Assembly: GCA_030693335.1 (NCBI GenBank)
Contig: JAUYAU010000004.1
Coordinates: forward strand, 62,001 to 126,000
Length of the DNA: 64,000 nucleotides
Direction of reading: 5' to 3'
From: Sulfuricurvum sp.
Lineage (GTDB): Bacteria; Campylobacterota; Campylobacteria; Campylobacterales; Sulfurimonadaceae
This document shows positions 53,517 to 63,521 of the stretch, piece by piece. The position numbers and the translations under genes are program-made. A model generated the notes under the pieces. The model was not told where the DNA came from, did no database searches, and saw only the letters and a program-made list of their open reading frames with translations. Each line of letters opens with the position of its first letter. Within the stretch, counting starts at the first letter, position 1.

Positions 53517-54047
53517 TTACTTTTTTTCCTCTTTCTTTGGAAGAATCATCATATTGCAATAACGCCCTTCCATAGCTGGTGCTTTATACATTGTACCAAC
53601 ATCTTCAACCATAGGCCAAACGCGCTGTAAAACAGCTACAGCGGACTCTGGATGCGCCATTTCACGGCCGCGCAAGAAAACACGAAAGTGGACATGCTTG
53701 CCCTCTTCCAAAAACTCGCGCGCATGCTTTACTTTATAACCGATATCATTGTCTGCGATCTTAACGGATAGCTTAATCTCTTTGACTTCGATTTTAGTCT
53801 GCTTTTTGCGTGCTTCTTTTTTCTTTTTCTCTTCTTGGTAATAAAACTTACCATAGTCCATGATTTTTGCCACCGGTGGCTTAGCATCTGGAGATATTAG
53901 TACGAGATCTAGTCCCAACTCATTTGCTTTATCCATTGCCTCTTTAATCGATACAACGCCTAATGCTTCACCACCGTCAACGACACAACGTACTTCTGGT
54001 ACTCTAATGTCTTCATTCATTTGAACTCGGTCTTGTTTTTTAATCAA
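53517..54047 (-). CDS. infC: Translation initiation factor IF-3
   Basis: 176 residues. N-domain ([21 protein letters not shown]), linker of Lys-Glu repeats and C-domain ([18 protein letters not shown]). Binds 30S and edits start codon selection. The start is atypical: TTG 54047 or the next codon ATT; GAGGT lies 7 bases upstream, inside the end of thrS. IF-3 genes commonly use non-ATG starts for autoregulation. It overlaps thrS by 4 bases. Confidence 0.96.
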   Translation of the reverse strand: MIKKQDRVQMNEDIRVPEVRCVVDGGEALGVVSIKEAMDKANELGLDLVLISPDAKPPVAKIMDYGKFYYQEEKKKKEARKKQTKIEVKEIKLSVKIADNDIGYKVKHAREFLEEGKHVHFRVFLRGREMAHPESAVAVLQRVWPMVEDVGTMYKAPAMEGRYCNMMILPKKEEKK

Positions 54048-55852
54048 AAATTTACCTCATTGATTTTTTCTTTGATCATAGCGAGAAATGCATCTTCACT
54101 AAGATTATATTGTTCGCGCGTTCTACGATCACGCACCGCAACACATTTGGAGTTCACTTCTTCATCGCCTAAAACGATAATCATCGGAACACGACCTTTT
54201 TCCGCTGTTCGGATACGTTTATTGAGACTGTCATTTTTGTCGAAAATCTCATAATCCGCACCCAAATCAATCAGTTTATTCCCCAATTGGCGCGCATATT
54301 CAACATGAGTTTCGGCAATCGGAACGATAGCCACCTGCGTCGGAGCAATAAACATTGGGAATTCCCCAGCGTAATGCTCCGTCAATATACCAATAAAACG
54401 CTCAAAAGAACCTAAAATGGCACGATGAATCATAACCGGCTGTATTTTAGCGTTCTCTTCGCCATTGTATTCAAGTTCAAAACGCTCAGGAAGATTGAAA
54501 TCAAGCTGTATTGTTCCGCATTGCCATTCACGTCCAATAGCATCGGTGATCTTGATATCAATCTTTGGGCCGTAAAATGCCCCGCCGCCCTCATCAATCT
54601 CATAGGCCAGCTTATTCTTATCCATAGCATTTTTGAGGGCATTGGTTGAAATTTCCCAAACCGCATCATCACCGACTGCTTTTTCAGGCTTTGTAGAGAT
54701 CATCATCTTGTAGTTAAATTCAAAAGTACTCATAATCTTATCAACAAAATCAACGACTTCAATGATTTGTTCTTCAATCTGATCTGCCGTACAAAAAATA
54801 TGGGCATCATCTTGTGTGAACTCACGAACACGGAACAACCCATGAAGCGCTCCCGTCATTTCATGGCGGTGGACAATCCCATACTCAAAGTATTTAAGCG
54901 GAAGATCACGATACGAGCGTAAATCGTGTTCATAAACTTTGATATGTCCGACACAGTTCATCGGCTTTACACCAAATTCGATTTCATCGATATTGGTAAA
55001 ATACATGTTTTCGCCGTAATTTTGGTAGTGGCCACTCACTTTCCAAAGGTCAGATCGTAACATCTCAGGACCACGTACCGGCTCATATCCACGCTTGCGA
55101 TGCGCTTTAAACAACAATTGCTCCAAGCGTGAACGCATACGTGCACCAGCAGGTAACCAAATAGGGAAACCTGCCCCTACTTCCTCACGAAACGTGAAAA
55201 GTTTCATCTCTGCACCGATTTTACGATGATCACGTTTTTCAGCTTCAGCTACTTGTTCAAGGTGAGCTTTCAACGATTCTTTATCGGAAAATGCTATCCC
55301 ATAAATACGGGTTAGCATTTCATTTTTGCTGTCTCCGCCTAAATAAGCACCTGAAATCTTGGTAAGTTTAAAATAACGAATTAATCCGACATTGGGTAAA
55401 TGCGGTCCACGGCATAAATCTTCAAAATTACCTTGCTTGTAAATAGAAATTGAATTACTTGGAATACGATCCATCACGGCTTGTTTTAGATGATCATCCG
55501 CAAACTTACCGCGCGCTTCCTCTTTTGTTATCTCATAACGCTCAATTTTTTCTTTCCCCTTAGCAATGTCGAGCATCTTTTTTTCAATACTCTTAAGATC
55601 CTCTTCACTTAAATGCTCATTGACTTTAAAATCGTAATAAAATCCTTCTTTAACAACGGGTCCAACAAAAAACTTTGCATCTGTATAGAGTGATTTAATC
55701 GCTTCTGCCAATAAATGAGCACACGAGTGACGAATAATTTCAAGAGAATCGGCAGAATTATCAAAAGCAATCTCTTCGCCTGTAATTCCCAAGCTTTGTG
55801 CGGTTTGTAAATCAAAAATCTGATCGTTATGTTTTATAGCGATGATATCCAT
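54044..55852 (-). CDS. thrS: Threonyl-tRNA synthetase
   Basis: 602 residues, class II synthetase. The TGS-like N-terminus is reduced (about 40 residues); the editing domain carries [12 protein letters not shown]; the catalytic core has motif 2 ([17 protein letters not shown]), zinc ligands (MNCVGH), motif 3 ([11 protein letters not shown]) and an anticodon domain at the end. Shorter than E. coli ThrRS (642). First gene of the thrS-infC-rpmI-rplT operon. Confidence 0.97.
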   Translation of the reverse strand: MDIIAIKHNDQIFDLQTAQSLGITGEEIAFDNSADSLEIIRHSCAHLLAEAIKSLYTDAKFFVGPVVKEGFYYDFKVNEHLSEEDLKSIEKKMLDIAKGKEKIERYEITKEEARGKFADDHLKQAVMDRIPSNSISIYKQGNFEDLCRGPHLPNVGLIRYFKLTKISGAYLGGDSKNEMLTRIYGIAFSDKESLKAHLEQVAEAEKRDHRKIGAEMKLFTFREEVGAGFPIWLPAGARMRSRLEQLLFKAHRKRGYEPVRGPEMLRSDLWKVSGHYQNYGENMYFTNIDEIEFGVKPMNCVGHIKVYEHDLRSYRDLPLKYFEYGIVHRHEMTGALHGLFRVREFTQDDAHIFCTADQIEEQIIEVVDFVDKIMSTFEFNYKMMISTKPEKAVGDDAVWEISTNALKNAMDKNKLAYEIDEGGGAFYGPKIDIKITDAIGREWQCGTIQLDFNLPERFELEYNGEENAKIQPVMIHRAILGSFERFIGILTEHYAGEFPMFIAPTQVAIVPIAETHVEYARQLGNKLIDLGADYEIFDKNDSLNKRIRTAEKGRVPMIIVLGDEEVNSKCVAVRDRRTREQYNLSEDAFLAMIKEKINEVNF

Positions 55853-55919
55853 AAAGATATGCCTTGTTTAAAAATTATGCGAATTATACGGCATAGTTGA
55901 TTGTGTAGATATTAACGAA

Positions 55920-56429
55920 TTAATGCAACTTATTATCTTTTATCATCGCTTCAATTAATTCTTTATTTTCTTCTTCCATTTTTTTGAATGAATTTACCAA
56001 ATAACGGTGTAAATCATCTTCAGTTTGATTTTCCAAAACAGCTTTAGCATAATAATCAAAAAATTTGCTGTAAGGTGTCATACTGGAAGATAACACCATA
56101 TTTAGATCTATTTTACCAAAATATGATTCCCAACTTGCGGAAATTTTTTGGACAATGCTTTTTTTAATCTTCCATGTAATAACAAATACAGCAATCATCA
56201 CCATTGACAACAATACAATATACAAGACAATACATTGTGCTATTCCCAGCTTATTAAACACGTATGGATTGAAAATTAAAGCATACTCTATAAAAGGCAT
56301 TGCGATAAAGAATAAAATCACACTTTTACTGCTCAGACCCCCAATAGGGGCTGCATTAAAGATCGTACGTTTTGTACCATCTGATTTCGCAAAGGTAGAT
56401 AAAATGACTTTTAGAGAATACATCGACAT
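55920..56429 (-). CDS. Two-helix membrane protein, hypothetical
   Basis: 169 residues starting at MSMYSLKVIL with GAGGAAA seven bases upstream; a longer frame to 56480 lacks an RBS. Two adjacent hydrophobic helices (about 40-60 and 66-90) and a charged helical tail. Not recognised. It follows ctaB at the end of the oxidase operon, but the gap of about 60 bases leaves its membership open. Confidence 0.6.
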   Translation of the reverse strand: MSMYSLKVILSTFAKSDGTKRTIFNAAPIGGLSSKSVILFFIAMPFIEYALIFNPYVFNKLGIAQCIVLYIVLLSMVMIAVFVITWKIKKSIVQKISASWESYFGKIDLNMVLSSSMTPYSKFFDYYAKAVLENQTEDDLHRYLVNSFKKMEEENKELIEAMIKDNKLH

Positions 56430-56491
56430 AAGATTTCCTCGAAGATAAATGAAGGGTGCAAGAGGAAAATCCTCTTGCAAAGTAGAATAGG

Positions 56492-57352
56492 TTAATGAAC
56501 TTTTAAAAACTCATCAATACTGATCAAAATTACCGTTCCTAAAAAGGCAAGGTTAATCTGCCAAAATACTTTACGAGCCTGTTTTAGATCAAAATCTTTA
56601 GTCAAAAGTTGCAAACTACTGATAAATGCCAGTATTGCAGTTAAAATAAGAATTCCTATGATCACCGTGTTTTCTGGTTGAAAAACAGTTACCATAAAAT
56701 AGCCTGTCATAATCGTCAACATCAACCAATAATAGGTCAAACGCTGTAGACTCATTTTACCAAACAAACGCATTGCGGTTGGATATCCTGCTCCTGCATA
56801 ATCTCCATAATGCAGCATGACCAATAACCAAAAGTGCGGTATCTGCCAAACAAAGTAGAAAAGACCCAAAGCAAAAAACTCTGGTTCTCCCAGTGTTCCT
56901 CCAGCAGCAAGCCATCCAATAGCAGGTGGAACAACACCTAATAAAGCCCCTGGAACAACGGCCAAAGCACTTTTCTTTTTCAAAGGTGTGTAAAAAAAGT
57001 TATACCAAAGAAAAGAAAAAAGAAATAAATCAACTCCGATAAATCCAAGTAAATCATAAATAAGAGCAAGGGATGAAATAATCAAAATAGCGGCGATGAT
57101 GATCGCTGTACGAGGAGACCATTTTCCAGAAGCAATAGGACGGTGTTTAGTCCGTTCCATTAACGCATCTTCTTTATATTCTTGGTATTGATTAAGCGTT
57201 GAAACACCCATTGCGACCAAGAGCACTGCAAAAGTTGCAATAAACATGTCTGGTCCAATTTCGCCCTTTGCCATTATGTAGGCAAAGAGAGCCGAAAGGC
57301 TCACGGCAAAAGAGAGGACAAATTTAGTTAAAACGATAAAGTCTTTGATCAT
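56492..57352 (-). CDS. ctaB: Protoheme IX farnesyltransferase (heme O synthase)
   Basis: 286 residues, UbiA-type prenyltransferase with about eight helices. NQYQEYKEDALMERTKHRPI is the Asp-rich prenyl-PP motif; the second loop has DYAGAGYPTAMRLFG. Makes heme O from heme B for A-type oxidases. It overlaps coxB by 4 bases. Confidence 0.95.
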   Translation of the reverse strand: MIKDFIVLTKFVLSFAVSLSALFAYIMAKGEIGPDMFIATFAVLLVAMGVSTLNQYQEYKEDALMERTKHRPIASGKWSPRTAIIIAAILIISSLALIYDLLGFIGVDLFLFSFLWYNFFYTPLKKKSALAVVPGALLGVVPPAIGWLAAGGTLGEPEFFALGLFYFVWQIPHFWLLVMLHYGDYAGAGYPTAMRLFGKMSLQRLTYYWLMLTIMTGYFMVTVFQPENTVIIGILILTAILAFISSLQLLTKDFDLKQARKVFWQINLAFLGTVILISIDEFLKVH

Positions 57353-58575
57353 TTTGTACCGTTTAGATATTCAGCAATAGCTGAAACCTCGTCTTCTGAT
57401 ACATAAGGGAACGCTGGCATTGTACCGATCATACCCTTTTTACCGTGTTTCAATACATTACGTAAAAGTGTAGCATCATATGATACAAGGCTTGGAGCCA
57501 TACCGCCTTGACCTTTACCGTCTTCACCATGACATGAACTACATGCTGCAAATGAAACAGGTGCTGTACCTTTAAGACCACCAGAAACATAAGCTGAAAT
57601 CTCTTGAGCATCAGTACCTGTAACCAAACCAGCTGGCATTGCACCCATATCATAACCAAGTTTAGCTTGACCATTTTTGATTACATCTAATACTTGTTCT
57701 TTAGTCAATGTTCTTGTTTTTAGAGCAGGACCAATAAGTTGTTTATCTGTTGTAACTGCGTGACAGCTTTTACATCCATGAAGTTGTAATACTGCGTCAC
57801 CTGATTTAGCATAGTTACCTTTTGGTGTATCATCATTGCTATTGAACCAAGCTTCATATTCAGCTTTTGGAAGTACAACAATTCTAGAGTACATATATGA
57901 GTGATCTGTACCACAGTACTCAGCACACTCAACATCAAACTCACCTACTTTGTCAGCTTTAAACCACTGCTTTGTAATACGACCTGGAACCACATCCTCT
58001 TTCATACGGAATGCCGGAACAAAGAATGAGTGAAGAACATCATCCAGTGGTGCTGTCATCTCTAGGATGATATTAGTACCAACTGGTACATACAGTGCCG
58101 ATTTACCCATTGTACCTTTTTCGATAATTTTTCCATTCTCATCTACCACAGGCTTAGTAAAAGCTCCACCAAGTTTGTGAACATAACCATTTGCATTTGC
58201 AGGATACTCATATCTCCATTTCCATTTACTACCTTCAACTTTAACAGTAATTGCATCTGATGCATCCGGCATGGTACGAAGTGTTTTCATGCTAGTATAA
58301 CCATACCAAAAGAAAACTGCCAACATCAACGTAGGGACAACTGTCCAGGTAATTTCTAGCCCTGTGTGATGGGTAATATTTTCAATATTTTCATCTTTAA
58401 CGTTACTTGCACGATATTTAACTGCGAAATAAAGCATTGGAGCAACAACTGATAAAAACAATACAATTGAAAGTACCAAGTTGATCCATAGTGCCTGATC
58501 TATATCCGCTGCAAAAGTAGCCGCACTTGAAGTAAATCCTTCTAATACATTATTAGTATTCATTTCTACTGACAT
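57349..58575 (-). CDS. coxB: Cytochrome c oxidase subunit II with two fused cytochrome c domains
   Basis: 408 residues. Two N-terminal helices, then the CuA domain with VLHSFFVPAFRMKEDVVPG (His ligand) and VECAEYCGTDHSYM (C-x3-C, His, Met). The C-terminal third has two heme c sites: GCKSCH near residue 270 and CSSCHGEDGKGQGG near 343. A fused single c domain is the caa3 pattern; two are unusual. It receives electrons directly from the periplasmic donor chain. RBS GGGGGCGG. Confidence 0.95.
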   Translation of the reverse strand: MSVEMNTNNVLEGFTSSAATFAADIDQALWINLVLSIVLFLSVVAPMLYFAVKYRASNVKDENIENITHHTGLEITWTVVPTLMLAVFFWYGYTSMKTLRTMPDASDAITVKVEGSKWKWRYEYPANANGYVHKLGGAFTKPVVDENGKIIEKGTMGKSALYVPVGTNIILEMTAPLDDVLHSFFVPAFRMKEDVVPGRITKQWFKADKVGEFDVECAEYCGTDHSYMYSRIVVLPKAEYEAWFNSNDDTPKGNYAKSGDAVLQLHGCKSCHAVTTDKQLIGPALKTRTLTKEQVLDVIKNGQAKLGYDMGAMPAGLVTGTDAQEISAYVSGGLKGTAPVSFAACSSCHGEDGKGQGGMAPSLVSYDATLLRNVLKHGKKGMIGTMPAFPYVSEDEVSAIAEYLNGTK

Positions 58576-58584
58576 ACCGCCCCC

Positions 58585-58899
58585 TTACTTCGCTGGCGAT
58601 GTTATATGACTAACATCAGCATATTGAAAATTATTGACATCAATGATGACAATTGCAAAAAAGAACACAACAATAAATACAGCAAATATTACCGTCCAGC
58701 CGATCAATGTTTCACCTTTTAAGTGCATATAATACATCAAAATGATCCATGCTTTTACAGTACCGATTAACATTTGAAGACCAAACGTCATATCTGGCAA
58801 AAACATTGTTGGTTGAATAAATGTTAAGGCTGTTAATGCTAAAAGCCCAAAGAGAACTTTATAATAACCGCCTTTTTCTGCTTTATAATTAGTGACCAT
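58585..58899 (-). CDS. Cytochrome c oxidase subunit IV-like protein
   Basis: 104 residues, three transmembrane helices (about 12-30, 38-58, 70-92). Typical of CtaF/CoxD: IMLYYMHLKGETLIGW. Start at MVTNYKAEKGGYY with GGAGGAG upstream, inside the end of coxC; the longer frame to 58923 only runs through coxC. Accessory subunit. Confidence 0.85.
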   Translation of the reverse strand: MVTNYKAEKGGYYKVLFGLLALTALTFIQPTMFLPDMTFGLQMLIGTVKAWIILMYYMHLKGETLIGWTVIFAVFIVVFFFAIVIIDVNNFQYADVSHITSPAK

Positions 58900-59620
58900 G
58901 AATAACTCCTCCTGCAATATCACCTGCTCCGATCATGTAAAAGTATGGAAATACAAATACCCAAATAAGATGTACTAAATCCCAGTAAAGTGCGATATTA
59001 AAATGCAAAATATTGTGTTCCGGCGTTACTTTGCCACTGTTAATACGCTTAAGCAACCATAACATCAATCCGATACCAATGATAATGTGAAAGCCGTGAA
59101 GACCAGTCATCGTAAAGTACATTCCAAAGAATAAAATTTCTCCAAAAGGCTTTGAGTGCTCATTGCCTGATTGAAGAGCATCCAATCCTAAGAAAATACC
59201 GTGATGATACTCAGCGGTCCACTCAACAGCTTTAACACCCAAGAAAACAGCTGCCAAAAGCATCGTGGCCCAAATCATCAATTTAGCGCCTTTTACATCG
59301 CCACTGCGCATTTTTAGTAAGCCAAGACCCATTGTTAACGCAGAAAATAATAGAACAACCGTATTAACCCCGCCCAAGACTCTATTAAGTCCTGCAGATG
59401 CATTAATGAAATCTTGGTGATGCAATGTAAAATAATAGGTAAGAACCATAAACATAGCACCAAACATCAATACTTCAGTCAGCATAAATAGCCAAAAGCC
59501 TAATTTACCGCCCTCATAATCTCCTTGCCAACCCTGAACCACATGTTCTTTACCATCGCGGTCAATCGCGATTTCAGGTACATATACATGAGCATCATGC
59601 TCGTGTGAATCGTGCGCCAT
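58889..59620 (-). CDS. coxC: Cytochrome c oxidase subunit III
   Basis: 243 residues, about five to seven helices. GFWLFMLTEVLMFGAMF and TGLHGFHIIIGIGLM are the family marks. Stabilises proton uptake of subunit I. It overlaps the subunit IV start by 11 bases. Confidence 0.95.
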   Translation of the reverse strand: MAHDSHEHDAHVYVPEIAIDRDGKEHVVQGWQGDYEGGKLGFWLFMLTEVLMFGAMFMVLTYYFTLHHQDFINASAGLNRVLGGVNTVVLLFSALTMGLGLLKMRSGDVKGAKLMIWATMLLAAVFLGVKAVEWTAEYHHGIFLGLDALQSGNEHSKPFGEILFFGMYFTMTGLHGFHIIIGIGLMLWLLKRINSGKVTPEHNILHFNIALYWDLVHLIWVFVFPYFYMIGAGDIAGGVIHGH

Positions 59621-61296
59621 CAGTCAATCCTTTTCATATTTTCATCAAATTTAACTACCGGTTGACCATGGTGATATTCATATGGTCTAAAGTCAACGTA
59701 TGGAACTTTTGTATGGTTTTCCAACGGTGGTGGTGAACTTGGTAAATGCCATTCAAGTGTTGTTGCATTCCATGGATTTGGAGTTGTTGGCTTACCATTA
59801 CGTATACCTTGGATCAACACATAGAACATGTAAATCAAACCAGACACAAAAATAATCGCACCCCAAAATGAGATTTGGTGATAGATTTGAAATTCTGGCA
59901 AATAGTCAAAATAACGTCTTGGCATACCATAGTAACCTGCGATAAACATTGGGAACCAAAGAAGATTAAAGCCAATGAATAGTGTATAGAATGCAAATTT
60001 TGCTTTTGCTTCTGAGTACATTTTTCCAAATACAAGAGGGAACCAATAGTGGATTCCTGCGAAGAACAAGAATACAACCCCACCTAGCATTGCATAGTGA
60101 AAGTGTGCAATGGTGTAATACGTATCTTGAAGGTGAATATCAGCACCTATCATCGCGATCGTAACACCCGAAAGTCCACCGATTGCAAAAGTAATAATCG
60201 TGCCCAATGCCCATAACATAGGTGTATCAAGAACGATTTTACCTTTGTACATCGTTGCAATCCAGTCATAAAACTTGATCCCCGTAGGAATTGCAACAAA
60301 GAATGTAAGGAATGAGAAGATTATCTTAGCAAGATCAGACATACCCGATGTAAACAAGTGGTGACCCCATACTAAATAACCGACTCCTGCAATAGCAGCT
60401 GATGAAAGGGCAATTGTACGGTAACCAAAGATCTCTCTGCGTGAAAATGCCGGAATGATTTCAGACATGATACCAAACGCCGGAAGAATCATCAAATAAA
60501 CTGCCGGGTGTGAATAAATCCAGAACAAGTGTTGGAACAATACTGGATCTCCACCTTTAGCAGGATCAAAAATACCGATACCAAAATACTTTTCTAGCAA
60601 TGCCAAAACAAGGGTAATACCAACAACCGGCGTTGCGAGAAGCTGAATCCATGCTGTTGCATAAATTCCCCATACAAACAATGGCATTTTGAAGAAATCC
60701 ATACCAGGTGCGCGTAAACGGTGAATCGTAACCAAAAAGTTAAGACCAGTTAAAATAGATGCCATACCAAGAATAAAAGCAGCAACCAACGTTGAAACAA
60801 CATTTGTGTCCGTATTCAAACTGTATGGAGCATAAAATGTCCAACCTGTATCTGCAAAGTTAAATGTCAAACTGCCATCAGCAATACTAAAATTAAACAA
60901 TGAAGACAATGCAACAATACATCCAACGATGTAAAGCCAAAAAGTAAACCAGTTAAGACGCGGGAAAGAGACATCTTTCGCGCCGATCATCAATGGCATA
61001 ACAATGTTACCAAATACTGCAGGAATTCCTGGAATAATAAACAAGAAAACCATAACTACGCCGTGAAGGGTAAATGCTTGGTTAAACGTGTGTGCCTCTA
61101 TGAACTGTTGGCCGGGGGCAAACAACTCAAATCTCATTGTCAATGCTGCAGCAACTGCAACAAAAAAGAATGTGAACATTACCACGGCATACATAATACC
61201 GATACGTTTGTGGTCAATGGTTAACATCCATTGCATAAAAGTGCTTTTTGGGTGACCAAAAGCGCAGTGTGTTTCGTCGAAATAACTTTTACTCAT
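59620..61296 (-). CDS. coxA: Cytochrome c oxidase subunit I (A2 type)
   Basis: 558 residues, 12 helices. Ligands seen: His in TLHGVVMVF, IYSHPAVYLM (CuB His and Tyr cross-link), GHHLFTSGM and IAHFHYAML (hemes). The Y-S-H-P-A-V sequence replaces the E of W-x-x-G-H-P-E-V, so it belongs to the A2 class of heme-copper oxidases (as in Thermus and Rhodothermus caa3). Reduces O2 to water and pumps protons. Starts 1 base after the sco-like stop. Confidence 0.97.
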   Translation of the reverse strand: MSKSYFDETHCAFGHPKSTFMQWMLTIDHKRIGIMYAVVMFTFFFVAVAAALTMRFELFAPGQQFIEAHTFNQAFTLHGVVMVFLFIIPGIPAVFGNIVMPLMIGAKDVSFPRLNWFTFWLYIVGCIVALSSLFNFSIADGSLTFNFADTGWTFYAPYSLNTDTNVVSTLVAAFILGMASILTGLNFLVTIHRLRAPGMDFFKMPLFVWGIYATAWIQLLATPVVGITLVLALLEKYFGIGIFDPAKGGDPVLFQHLFWIYSHPAVYLMILPAFGIMSEIIPAFSRREIFGYRTIALSSAAIAGVGYLVWGHHLFTSGMSDLAKIIFSFLTFFVAIPTGIKFYDWIATMYKGKIVLDTPMLWALGTIITFAIGGLSGVTIAMIGADIHLQDTYYTIAHFHYAMLGGVVFLFFAGIHYWFPLVFGKMYSEAKAKFAFYTLFIGFNLLWFPMFIAGYYGMPRRYFDYLPEFQIYHQISFWGAIIFVSGLIYMFYVLIQGIRNGKPTTPNPWNATTLEWHLPSSPPPLENHTKVPYVDFRPYEYHHGQPVVKFDENMKRID

Positions 61297-62097
61297 TTAA
61301 CTCTCCTTTTTGTGATTATCATCTTGTGTCATGTGACGATCGTCTTCTTTTCTACCTAATTTAACCAGATAAAGAAAAAATCCAAATACCATTGCAAGCA
61401 TTACAATGCCCGCAATTTTCTCCCATTGGAAAATATACTTTTTAGCTTCCGGATCATACGAATAGCAAAAAAGCAGCGGTTTTGCGATGGTTGGGCGTAC
61501 AGTGCCGTTACTCGCTTCATATATTGCCATCTTCAAATCAATTGGCGCTTGGGTAATACCGTATAAATATCGGGTTACTTTACCTTCAGGTGACAATATA
61601 ATCAATGATGCCGAGTGAATATAATCTGTTTTTCCTGTCATAGAAACCGTTTTCTCATACCTGAAACCAACGCTGTCTGCCAGTTTTCCAGAACTGTTAT
61701 TCTCTCCGATAACAAAATGCCAAGCATCGGCAACGTATTGTCGTCCAATAGACTCAAGTTGATTTTTGCGTTTTGCTGCTGCTAACGCGGGTGTTTCATT
61801 TTCTGCGAAGCTTACAGTAATCACTTTATAATCAGTGTTCTCTGCAAGTTCTAACTTTCCAAGAGTTTTTGCTAAATCATTCAACTGTGGGCTGCAAATA
61901 CCTGCACATCGAAAATAATTAAGCGTTAAAATGGTTGGTTTTCCATCCATTAATTTCTTTAATGTTACTCGTTCTGATTTTTCATTAACAAATGTCAAAT
62001 CAAGAGGAACCATCTTTCCTAGCTTTTCTTCAATGCCCAATGGAACCGCATTTAAAAAAGTTATTAGCAGAGAAAAAAGCAGTATAATTTTTCCCAA
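61297..62097 (-). CDS. SCO1/SenC-family copper chaperone
   Basis: 266 residues, TTG start with GGGGGG eight bases upstream. N-terminal signal anchor, thioredoxin-like SCO domain with copper site CAGIC (C-x3-C) and the His in YIHSASLIILS. An extra C-terminal helix (about 225-245) is present. Loads copper into CuA of coxB. First gene of the cox operon. Confidence 0.9.
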   Translation of the reverse strand: MGKIILLFSLLITFLNAVPLGIEEKLGKMVPLDLTFVNEKSERVTLKKLMDGKPTILTLNYFRCAGICSPQLNDLAKTLGKLELAENTDYKVITVSFAENETPALAAAKRKNQLESIGRQYVADAWHFVIGENNSSGKLADSVGFRYEKTVSMTGKTDYIHSASLIILSPEGKVTRYLYGITQAPIDLKMAIYEASNGTVRPTIAKPLLFCYSYDPEAKKYIFQWEKIAGIVMLAMVFGFFLYLVKLGRKEDDRHMTQDDNHKKES

Positions 62098-62125
62098 TAT
62101 AAATCCCCCCTTAGAAAAGTCCTAA

Positions 62126-62131
62126 ATTATA
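62126..62131 (-). promoter_or_regulatory. -10 box for the cox operon
   Basis: TATAAT on the minus strand, about 30 bases ahead of the TTG start of the SCO gene. The 110-bp spacer (62098-62207) holds no gene. Confidence 0.45.
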
Positions 62132-62207
62132 AGTAAATCAACTTTAAATAAGCTTGAAGTTGTTGTAAATTAACACATAATTAACAAAAGTATGTTATTT
62201 GTTACTT

Positions 62208-62639
62208 TTAGTAAAGTTTTAATTTATTAGGTTTTATGAAATAAAGTGTTATAATGGCAATTAAAGAGAAAAAAAGAAAATAAAGAACATTTCCGCTTAT
62301 TTTATAAGCGATAACCCCAAAAACAGTATTCCCTTGCGGTATTAAAAACAAAAGCAGTTTAGAATGCTTTCTTAGCTTTACAAGAAGTGCTTCATGATCC
62401 AATGTCTTTTCTAAAGCTCTAAGGTGACGATGAAGAAGTAAATAGTAAAGAATTGGCAATTCAATGAATTTATATACAATAAGCGTATAAATAAAAGTCT
62501 TATTGTATTTGCCGCCAAAATAAGCAGAGGGCGAAAGATGAATAAAGTAGCTTGATGCAATCGCAAGTATCGCTAAAAAAGCAACAATACCCATCATAAT
62601 GAGCCGACGCTTATGCAGATAAGCTACCAATTCATCCAT
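62208..62639 (-). CDS. Hypothetical four-helix membrane protein
   Basis: 143 residues, helices at about 12-30, 48-68, 90-110 and 118-136. No motif recognised. It begins 3 bases after the CopD-like gene stop and likely works with it. Confidence 0.65.
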   Translation of the reverse strand: MDELVAYLHKRRLIMMGIVAFLAILAIASSYFIHLSPSAYFGGKYNKTFIYTLIVYKFIELPILYYLLLHRHLRALEKTLDHEALLVKLRKHSKLLLFLIPQGNTVFGVIAYKISGNVLYFLFFSLIAIITLYFIKPNKLKLY

Positions 62640-62642
62640 AGG

Positions 62643-63164
62643 TTAAAATGTACTTCTTAAGAATACTCCTAAAAATATTCCCACCAAACCCAAAAAGATA
62701 TTCAATGGCAACAAGTATTTACCTACAAGCCACATGCAGTCTGCACTTACTTTTGTTTTACACAGCTTGCAGCTCGCTTTATTAAGAATCCAAATCATAA
62801 AGAACATATTCATAACCATTATTGTCCAGATACTTCCCTTGGTATGTATAAGCTTATAGATTTCTAAATTCTTAAAATCCAGAGTGAATCCATTCGCATC
62901 AATAGCATTGTCTTTGTATCCCAATGCCATAAATAAGGCTGTTACAAAAAGTAGAATAATAAATGGAGATAAAAAGGTGAAGAATTTTTTATACAATGCA
63001 GCTCTACCTGTAGCACGACGCTCAATAGGAACTCCAGCACCTGACTCTCTTGTTAGAAACCACAGGGTAATCATTCCTCCAACCCAAACAGACGCACCTA
63101 ATACATGAAAAAAAATCACAAACAAACTGTAATCTTGCATAACCGAATAAATAAAATCTCTCAC
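62643..63164 (-). CDS. CopD/DUF-type multi-helix membrane protein
   Basis: 173 residues, four helices. The N-terminal FFHVLGASVWVGGMITLW resembles the CopD family (copper uptake/resistance). GTG start with GAGGA six bases upstream; TTG 63191 is in frame but lacks an RBS. Its position just upstream of SCO and cox genes supports a copper or oxidase assembly role; inference. Confidence 0.65.
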   Translation of the reverse strand: MRDFIYSVMQDYSLFVIFFHVLGASVWVGGMITLWFLTRESGAGVPIERRATGRAALYKKFFTFLSPFIILLFVTALFMALGYKDNAIDANGFTLDFKNLEIYKLIHTKGSIWTIMVMNMFFMIWILNKASCKLCKTKVSADCMWLVGKYLLPLNIFLGLVGIFLGVFLRSTF

Positions 63165-63394
63165 TCCAAGTCCTCGTTTAAAAATAATCAATAATAATAT
63201 CTGTTAACCTATTCGAGAATTCTTAAATATAATCTTTTACTATATCGATACAACAGTTGATTCTCATTTAAGTATTGACAAAGCAGTAGATATTTTAAAA
63301 CGTAAGGTGACATTTTGGATGACACTGAAGAAAATATAAGATTAAAAGTAGGAGTTTAATTTGACTAAAGCTCCTGAAATACGGGGATTTTGGA

Positions 63395-63470
63395 TGGTGG
63401 TCCCAACTGGACTCGAACCAGTGACCCCTACCTTGTCGAGGTAGTGCTCTACCAACTGAGCTATGAGACC
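63395..63470 (-). tRNA. tRNA-Val (anticodon GAC)
   Basis: 76 nt with encoded CCA. Acceptor GGTCTCA pairs TGGGACC with one G-U; anticodon loop TCGACAA has GAC at 34-36; T-loop GGTTCGAGTCC. The 200-bp spacer upstream (63192-63394) holds no gene I can support. Confidence 0.95.
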
Positions 63471-63521
63471 ATTCATGAAATTAAGAATTGGAAGTATACG
63501 GCTTGCGAGGTTAAAAACCTC

